From an uncultured Erysipelotrichaceae bacterium (lineage in GTDB: Bacteria; Bacillota_I; Bacilli_A; RFN20; CAG-826): a stretch of 10,627 bases of DNA. The notes below the pieces were generated by a model. The model had not been told where the DNA came from. It made no database searches and saw only the letters and a list, made by a program, of their open reading frames with translations. Every line of letters begins with the position of its first letter. Position 1 is the first letter of the stretch. Shown one piece after another: positions 6,204-10,627 of the stretch. The translations under genes and the position numbers were made by a program. The stretch is from assembly GCA_947303755.1 (NCBI GenBank), contig CAMYZF010000039.1:1-10627 (forward strand), written 5' to 3'.

Positions 6204-6214
6204 AATCTATTCCC
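6203..6214 (+). repeat. 12-bp direct repeat, copy 2
   Basis: AAATCTATTCCC again lies beside a perfect TGTGGATAA box (6195-6203), sharing its last base. The same box-plus-repeat association at both places suggests an origin motif or an internal duplication. Confidence 0.6.
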
Positions 6215-6271
6215 GCTAATTGATGTGTTATTAAATAAGGTCGCATACCTGTGTGCTCGCGCAATTTATCT

Positions 6272-6300
6272 TTGACATCTCATATGTGCGCCTATATAAT
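6272..6300 (+). promoter_or_regulatory. consensus sigma-A promoter for the rpmH operon
   Basis: TTGACA (6272-6277) and TATAAT (6295-6300) are both exact consensus hexamers with the optimal 17-bp spacer. Transcription should start near 6307, giving a leader of about 30 nt. A full-consensus promoter suits a highly expressed ribosomal-protein operon. Confidence 0.92.
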
Positions 6301-6309
6301 TTGTCTCGC

Positions 6310-6322
6310 GTGTTAAAAACAC
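6310..6322 (+). promoter_or_regulatory. small leader hairpin next to the rpmH ribosome site
   Basis: GTGTT, a three-base AAA loop and AACAC can pair in the rpmH leader, ending directly before the AAGGAG ribosome site (6323-6328). Five base pairs is weak, so this could be chance or a 5'-end stabilising stem. Confidence 0.3.
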
Positions 6323-6337
6323 AAGGAGATATACCAC

Positions 6338-6472
6338 ATGAAAAGAACTTATCAACCATCTAAGAGACATAGACGCAACGTCCATGGTTTCCGTAACAGA
6401 ATGTCCACTTCCAGCGGACGTAAAGTTTTAGCTGCTAGACGCAGAAAAGGTAGAGCGGTATTGACTGCTTAA
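6338..6472 (+). CDS. rpmH: 50S ribosomal protein L34
   Basis: L34 is a small, very basic protein of the large ribosomal subunit. The 44-residue product begins MKRTYQPSKRHR, contains VHGFRNRMST and GRKVLAARRRKGR, and ends VLTA, the conserved sequence and length of the family. The ATG at 6338 has an AAGGAG ribosome site 9 nt upstream and follows a full-consensus promoter. It is the first gene of the rightward operon and is divergent from dnaA, the classic origin marker. rnpA starts 4 nt after its TAA stop, which suggests translational coupling. Confidence 0.98.
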   Translation: MKRTYQPSKRHRRNVHGFRNRMSTSSGRKVLAARRRKGRAVLTA

Positions 6473-6476
6473 TTTC

Positions 6477-6800
6477 ATGAAAGTTTTAAATCGCATTAAA
6501 AAGAATGCTGACTTTAATAGAGTGATTGAAGAAGGACGAATTATCAAGTCTAATTCTCTCACCTTATACTTTCAAAAAAATACACTTGGTTTCACTAGGA
6601 TTGGAATTTCAATTCCAAAGAAAAGTGGAAACGCTGTCGTCAGAAACAAGATGAGACGACAAATCAGAGCAATAATCGCTAGTGACGTTTCACTAGATAA
6701 AAGTTATGACGTAATTCTTATTGCTCGAAAACAATTTGATATCAATCAATTCATAAAAACCAAACAAGATATCAATGAATTATTTAAAAAAGTAGGGTAA
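6477..6800 (+). CDS. rnpA: ribonuclease P protein component
   Basis: RnpA is the protein cofactor of RNase P, which removes 5' leaders from tRNA precursors; the catalytic RNA is encoded elsewhere. The 107-residue basic product has the usual length and begins MKVLNRIKKNADFNRVIEEG. It contains RIGISIPKKSGNAVVRNKMR followed by RQIR, which includes the conserved RNR-type motif RNKMRRQIR (56-64). YDVILIAR (77-84) is also typical. The ATG at 6477 follows the rpmH stop by 4 nt without a clear ribosome site of its own, consistent with coupling. yidC follows 4 nt after its stop. The order rpmH-rnpA-yidC is widely conserved. Confidence 0.97.
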   Translation: MKVLNRIKKNADFNRVIEEGRIIKSNSLTLYFQKNTLGFTRIGISIPKKSGNAVVRNKMRRQIRAIIASDVSLDKSYDVILIARKQFDINQFIKTKQDINELFKKVG

Positions 6801-6804
6801 ACGC

Positions 6805-8346
6805 GTGAAAAGATTACACAAAATAGGATTAATATCTGTCGGTTTATTAGCAATCACTTTTGTCGCGTCGAGCTGCACAGGAAATTTCTGTACTAGCCAA
6901 GACAAAAGTAGAATACTTTTTGCAATCGAACCGGGTGTTTCAACATACTACGACACCGAAGCAGAAGCTAATGAAGCTAAAGCTTCTTTACATGAAAGCT
7001 CAATAGTTGAACCAGTTGCTGGTTCTAGTGTATGGAGAGTTGTTGGAAAAGACGAAGCCGGCAGTTTTGCTATGTATAGCTACAAAGAAAGCAAATACGT
7101 TACATTAACTCAACTCGGTACAATTTTAGGAACAACCGCTAATAACGGATCATATCGTCCATCGGACAAATACTTCGCTTTATTAGATCAAAAAGTTTTG
7201 GTTTCTGCTTATGAAAAAGCAGGCAAGTCTTTAGCAGAAGCAAATTCTGAAGACATTAGAAATGTCTTGAGTGATTTCGGATACGTTAAATTTTATAGCG
7301 GAGTCGAACTCTGGGATAACTACGATAAATTTAATGCTGAGATCGCGGGCGAGATTGGTTACGACGAGAGCGCATCTAGCGGGTTTATAGCCGCATACAA
7401 GTCCGCAATGAACTCAGCGGTTAACTCCAATAGATCGTGTATCACTGTTGTTGACGGAAGATATGGAAGTTATGGCCAATTCCATTCAACAATTAAATTA
7501 AGTGCAATTACTTGGGGCGATGCTTGGCACAAAGGCGGAGCAGTTATCGAAGGATTAATTGTCTTTCCAGTTGCTTGGATGGTCGACCAATTTGCATATG
7601 CGTTCGCAGGCGGTAGTAACGCTTCCGCAGACGCAATCAATAATGCATATCAATCTGGTGTTCCTCAATTATTATCGTTACTTTTAGTAACATTGATCGT
7701 TAGATTGTTCATTTTCGCTGTATCATTTAAATCAACTTTGTCTCAACAAAAGATGCAAAGACTTCAACCAGAATTAGCGAAGATCCAACAAAAATATCCA
7801 AATTCAAATACCAACCAAGCTCAAAAGCAAAAACTTGCTGAAGAGCAAATGAAACTTTATAAGAAGTACAAAATTAATCCATTCTCTCAATTATTGGTAT
7901 TAATCGTTCAATTCCCAGTATTCATTGGTGTTTGGGGCGCTATGACTGGCTCAGCTGTTTTATCAACTGGTTCAGTTTTGAATTTAAATCTTTCAACCTC
8001 TATTTGGAACGCATTGATTAACACCAGCGCTTTACCATCAAATGGAACAGGTTGGTGGACCGCATTAGTATTGATTATACTAATGTCTGTTGCACAATTC
8101 TTAGCGATGAAAGTTCCACAATGGATTAATAAAGCTAAGTTGAAAAAGGTTGCAAGACTTGGTAAAAATCCTGCTCAAACTCAACAAAACAGAACAGCAA
8201 CTATTGTTAGCTATGTCATGTTAATCATGATTATTGTTATGGGCTTCACCCTCCCAGCAGCTATGGGTGTTTATTGGTTAGTCGGTGCCATTATTTCTTT
8301 AGCACAATCCCTAATCATTCAATTTATTTTTTCAAGAAAGAAATAG
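6805..8346 (+). CDS. yidC: YidC/Oxa1-family membrane insertase, lipoprotein type with large ectodomain
   Basis: YidC inserts and folds membrane proteins, alone or with SecYEG. The 513-residue product opens with a lipoprotein signal peptide: basic MKRLHK, a hydrophobic stretch, then ASSC with Cys24 as the likely lipidated residue. Residues about 30-240 form an unusually long, mostly hydrophilic segment I do not recognise. The conserved Oxa1 core follows: a membrane segment near 248-268, a segment at 285-307 with the groove arginine Arg300, a cytoplasmic hairpin rich in Lys and Gln (310-357), NPFSQLLVLIVQFPVFIGVW (358-377), a membrane segment at 417-436, and LPAAMGVYWLVGAIISLAQS (483-502). The tail is short (SRKK). 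The start is GTG at 6805, 4 nt after rnpA, with a weak TAGGG ribosome site. B. subtilis SpoIIIJ is about half this length; the excess is the ectodomain. Confidence 0.95.
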   Translation: MKRLHKIGLISVGLLAITFVASSCTGNFCTSQDKSRILFAIEPGVSTYYDTEAEANEAKASLHESSIVEPVAGSSVWRVVGKDEAGSFAMYSYKESKYVTLTQLGTILGTTANNGSYRPSDKYFALLDQKVLVSAYEKAGKSLAEANSEDIRNVLSDFGYVKFYSGVELWDNYDKFNAEIAGEIGYDESASSGFIAAYKSAMNSAVNSNRSCITVVDGRYGSYGQFHSTIKLSAITWGDAWHKGGAVIEGLIVFPVAWMVDQFAYAFAGGSNASADAINNAYQSGVPQLLSLLLVTLIVRLFIFAVSFKSTLSQQKMQRLQPELAKIQQKYPNSNTNQAQKQKLAEEQMKLYKKYKINPFSQLLVLIVQFPVFIGVWGAMTGSAVLSTGSVLNLNLSTSIWNALINTSALPSNGTGWWTALVLIILMSVAQFLAMKVPQWINKAKLKKVARLGKNPAQTQQNRTATIVSYVMLIMIIVMGFTLPAAMGVYWLVGAIISLAQSLIIQFIFSRKK

Positions 8347-8356
8347 CTTTTGCTAT
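8343..8356 (+). other. short hairpin between yidC and khpB
   Basis: ATAGC, a TTTT loop and GCTAT can form a 5-bp stem spanning the yidC TAG stop and ending next to the khpB ribosome site. It has no U-run after it, so it is not a terminator; it may only influence translation or be chance. Confidence 0.3.
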
Positions 8357-8367
8357 AGGAGTTTAAA

Positions 8368-8973
8368 ATGAAATCATTTACTGCAAAAACAGTAGAAGAA
8401 GCAACAAAATTAGCATCTGAAGAACTCGGTATTCCTGAAGATGATTTAGTTTTTAAAGTTCTCGAAGAGAAAAAAGGACTAATTTCTAAAAAAGCAGTTA
8501 TCGAAGTTTATGAATTAACAGATGTTATTGATTTTGCTGAATCCTACATCAAAGATGTAATAGAATCTTTAGGCGTTGGAAAAGTTACCACTAAAACATC
8601 GCTTGAAGACGATATTATTCGTATTGAAATTGACTCAGATCACAATCCGATTTTAATTGGAAAAAATGGCGTTACATTGCAAGCCTTAAACGAAATTGCT
8701 AGATTAGCAGTTTCTGGAAAATTCCGTCGTCGTTTCCGTGTCTTATTAGACATCGGCGATTATAAAGACGCGAAATATTCAAGAGTTGCTTCTATCGCAA
8801 GAAGAACCGCGAAGGAAGTTCAAAAGACTAAAGTTGATGTAACACTTGATCCTATGCCATCGGATGAAAGAAGAATCGTACACAATGTTCTAACCAATTT
8901 CTCTAACATTAAAACCGAATCTTCTGGCGAAGGTCATAGAAGAGCAGTTACTATTAAATACGTTGAAGAATAG
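8368..8973 (+). CDS. khpB: RNA-binding protein KhpB (Jag), KH and R3H domains
   Basis: KhpB (Jag, EloR) is a cytoplasmic RNA-binding protein that in other Gram-positives partners with KhpA and affects cell elongation and envelope processes. The 201-residue product shows the three expected parts: a Jag N-terminal domain (about 1-50, MKSFTAKTVEEATKLASEEL), a KH domain with the GKNG loop (98-101) in PILIGKNGVTLQAL, and an R3H domain with the Arg-x3-His motif (Arg168, His172) in PSDERRIVHNVL. The linker between the Jag and KH parts is short compared with proteins such as streptococcal EloR. The ATG at 8368 has an AGGAG ribosome site 6 nt upstream. It follows yidC in the conserved rpmH-rnpA-yidC-khpB order. 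A 9-bp hairpin overlaps its stop codon. Confidence 0.96.
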   Translation: MKSFTAKTVEEATKLASEELGIPEDDLVFKVLEEKKGLISKKAVIEVYELTDVIDFAESYIKDVIESLGVGKVTTKTSLEDDIIRIEIDSDHNPILIGKNGVTLQALNEIARLAVSGKFRRRFRVLLDIGDYKDAKYSRVASIARRTAKEVQKTKVDVTLDPMPSDERRIVHNVLTNFSNIKTESSGEGHRRAVTIKYVEE

Positions 8974-8990
8974 AGAGTTATCTCTCTATT
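8969..8990 (+). terminator. hairpin between khpB and mnmE, possible weak terminator
   Basis: AATAGAGAG, a TTAT loop and CTCTCTATT form a perfect 9-bp stem that includes the khpB TAG stop. Only TTC follows, so the U-run is short. It may be a partial terminator, an mRNA processing or stability site, or an element affecting mnmE translation. Confidence 0.45.
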
Positions 8991-9002
8991 TTCATATAGA
9001 AT

Positions 9003-10316
9003 ATGTTTGAAACAATTGTCGCATTAGCCACACCACCACTTAAGTCTGCTTTAGCGATTATACGCTTGTCAGGAGCGGATTGTTTTAAGGTTGTTTCAAA
9101 AATATTCACTAAAGAGCTAAAAACAGAAAACAACAAAGAAGTTTTGTTTGGTTATATCGTCGATGATAAAAAACAAATCGATCAAGTGGTGGTTTTAAAA
9201 TATGTTTCGCCACATTCGTTTACTGGCGAAAATAGTGTTGAAATTATTAGCCATGGTTCACCGCTTATTGCTAATCAAATTATTCAGTTGTGTCTTAAAA
9301 ACGGTGCGAGAATGGCCACTAACGGCGAATTCTCTTCACGAGCGTATCTAAACGGCAAGATTGATTTAGTTCAAGCGGAATCCATCAATGATTTGATAAA
9401 CGCTACCACCACTGAAGGTCGCGATTTATCAATGGTTTCGTTAACTGGAGAAACATCCAAACTATTTAGACCTATCAAAGATAGAATCGCTGATTTATTA
9501 AGTCAAATAGAAGTTAATATTGATTATCCAGAATACGAAGATATCGAAGATGTAACTAAAGAACAAATTCTTAAAAAATGTTCTGAGATAATTAATGAAA
9601 TCGATCAATTAATAAAAGATGGAGAAAAGACCAAAATCTTTAAGGAAGGTCTTAAAATCGCAATTGTTGGTAAACCAAACGTTGGTAAATCATCATTGCT
9701 AAACGCTTTAATCAAAGACGACAAAGCTATCGTTACTGATATAGCTGGTACAACACGCGATGTTGTTGAAGGCGATTTTAGTTTAAATGGTGTACCATGC
9801 CACTTATTTGATACCGCTGGAATTCGTGATTCAAAAGATACAATTGAAAAGATTGGTATTGAGAAATCTCAAAAAGCTATTAAAGATGCTGATTTAGTAT
9901 TGTTTGTTGTTGATGAAACAGGTTTTGATGTCGATTTATATAGCCTTGTTAAAGATAAGAACCACATTGTGGTTACTAACAAAGCAGATTTGATTAAAAA
10001 ACACGAAAAAGATAGTGTTTATATATCTGCTAAAAATAACGATATTGAACCATTAATTAAAAAGATTAAAGAAGTGTTTGGTATTGGTGAACTTACCGTT
10101 AAACCGTCCTTCAATAACACTAGACAATTAGGATTATTAAAGAATATCTCTTCATCATTAAAAGTTACTATTAGAGATGCAGAAGCTAATCAACCAATCG
10201 ATTTAATTTCTGTTTCAATAATGGCCGCCTATAATTCTGCTTTAGAGTTATTAGGCGAAAGCAATAAAAACGATATTAGTGGCGAAATCTTCAAGAGATT
10301 TTGCGTTGGAAAATAA
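9003..10316 (+). CDS. mnmE: tRNA modification GTPase MnmE (TrmE)
   Basis: MnmE works with MnmG to install the (carboxymethyl)aminomethyl group on wobble U34 of certain tRNAs, using a folate cofactor and GTP hydrolysis. The 437-residue product starts MFETIVALATPPLKSALAII, the usual folate-binding N-terminus (about 1-118), followed by a helical domain with an inserted G domain. GTPase motifs are G1 GKPNVGKS (223-230), G2 around Thr250-Thr251, G3 DTAG (270-273) and G4 NKAD (326-329). The C-terminus FCVGK keeps the essential cysteine (Cys434). The length is slightly short of the usual 450-460. The start matches the family, but no Shine-Dalgarno sequence precedes it. The next gene is tatD rather than the mnmG often found here. 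Confidence 0.97.
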   Translation: MFETIVALATPPLKSALAIIRLSGADCFKVVSKIFTKELKTENNKEVLFGYIVDDKKQIDQVVVLKYVSPHSFTGENSVEIISHGSPLIANQIIQLCLKNGARMATNGEFSSRAYLNGKIDLVQAESINDLINATTTEGRDLSMVSLTGETSKLFRPIKDRIADLLSQIEVNIDYPEYEDIEDVTKEQILKKCSEIINEIDQLIKDGEKTKIFKEGLKIAIVGKPNVGKSSLLNALIKDDKAIVTDIAGTTRDVVEGDFSLNGVPCHLFDTAGIRDSKDTIEKIGIEKSQKAIKDADLVLFVVDETGFDVDLYSLVKDKNHIVVTNKADLIKKHEKDSVYISAKNNDIEPLIKKIKEVFGIGELTVKPSFNNTRQLGLLKNISSSLKVTIRDAEANQPIDLISVSIMAAYNSALELLGESNKNDISGEIFKRFCVGK

Positions 10317-10317
10317 T

Positions 10318-10627
10318 ATGATTGATTCACATTGCCACATTAACGATCGCGTGTTTGTTGGTAAAGAAAAAGAATATGTTGAAGACTCTAAAAAAGAAGG
10401 AGTTGATACTTTTCTTGTTGTGGGATGTGATTTAAAAACATCTAAAGAAGCTGTGAGAATCACAAAAGAATTCGAAGGTTGCTATGCCGCTATCGGAATT
10501 CATCCTTCTGATTCTAAACACGCTGATAAAAACGATTTAGAAGAAATTGAAAAACTTGTTTACAACAACAAAGTTGTTGCGATTGGTGAAATTGGCTTAG
10601 ATTTCTATTGGGATAAAGAAGAAAATA
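10318..10627 (+). CDS. tatD: TatD-family metal-dependent hydrolase, 3' end beyond the window
   Basis: TatD proteins are cytoplasmic metal-dependent nucleases of the amidohydrolase-like fold, linked to DNA repair and 3' exonuclease activity. The window holds the first 103 codons of about 255. Diagnostic motifs are MIDSHCHIND at the N-terminus with metal-binding His5 and His7, AIGIHPSD (58-65) and AIGEIGLDFYWDK (88-100) with the metal-binding Glu91. The ATG at 10318 lies one base after the mnmE stop, so the two genes are almost certainly cotranscribed and probably coupled; only a weak GGAAAA precedes it. The motifs support the family firmly, while the choice among TatD paralogues rests on context. 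Confidence 0.94.
   Translation, partial: MIDSHCHINDRVFVGKEKEYVEDSKKEGVDTFLVVGCDLKTSKEAVRITKEFEGCYAAIGIHPSDSKHADKNDLEEIEKLVYNNKVVAIGEIGLDFYWDKEEN

Larger units (their letters stand above)
5830..6337. other. oriC: replication origin spacer between dnaA and rpmH (oriC, dnaA-upstream part)
   Basis: This 508-bp non-coding stretch separates the two divergent gene arms. It holds the dnaA promoter, DnaA-box-like 9-mers at 5906-5914, 5959-5967, 5993-6001, 6002-6010, 6131-6139 and 6195-6203, an AT-rich core (about 6040-6130), two short repeat families, a cre-like palindrome and the rpmH promoter. Gene orientation flips here so that all genes in the window are co-directional with replication forks leaving it. 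Together with the box pair and trio-like repeat on the other side of dnaA it suggests a bipartite origin as in B. subtilis. I see no coding gene or structural RNA in it. Confidence 0.88.

Noticed and set aside
1..10627. A novel defence, mobile or biosynthetic system
   Set aside because: Every substantial open frame is accounted for by a conserved housekeeping gene in standard origin order; no accessory gene, phage or transposon signal is visible.

Overview
The window is the chromosomal replication-origin neighbourhood of a low-GC bacterium. All genes point away from a central spacer of about 510 bp between dnaA and rpmH. To the left (minus strand, outward order) lie dnaA, dnaN, yaaA, recF and gyrB, the last cut by the window edge. 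To the right (plus strand) lie rpmH, rnpA, yidC, khpB/jag, mnmE and tatD, the last also cut. This is the classic Bacillota/Mollicutes-type origin layout. The AT-rich composition, strong AAGGAG-type ribosome sites, near-consensus sigma-A promoters and a lipoprotein-type YidC suggest a Bacilli/Tenericutes-like organism. Exact placement is inference. YaaA ends at a TGA where its family normally ends and every tryptophan I checked is TGG, so the genetic code looks standard rather than Mycoplasma-type.

Left arm: DnaA (initiator) and DnaN (sliding clamp) are followed by a probable terminator. A second promoter overlaps that terminator and would drive yaaA-recF-gyrB, which are tightly packed: yaaA/recF overlap by 4 bp and recF/gyrB by 1 bp. 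The dnaA-dnaN spacer holds two abutting DnaA boxes followed by a run of TTA triplets, matching the DnaA-box plus DnaA-trio unwinding element of the B. subtilis-type origin.

Centre: the dnaA-rpmH spacer contains the dnaA promoter, at least five DnaA-box-like 9-mers (two perfect), short repeats, a perfect cre-like palindrome and a full-consensus rpmH promoter. With the box cluster on the other side of dnaA, the origin appears bipartite.

Right arm: rpmH (ribosomal protein L34), rnpA (RNase P protein), yidC (membrane insertase) and khpB (RNA-binding KH/R3H protein) form a compact operon. It continues into mnmE (tRNA U34 modification GTPase), separated by a 9-bp hairpin, and tatD (metal-dependent nuclease).

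I found no mobile element, CRISPR array, structural RNA gene or undescribed multigene system. The points worth a second look are regulatory (origin architecture, promoter nested in a terminator, cre-like site) and protein-level (GyrB Asn at a quinolone-resistance position, YidC with a large lipid-anchored ectodomain).
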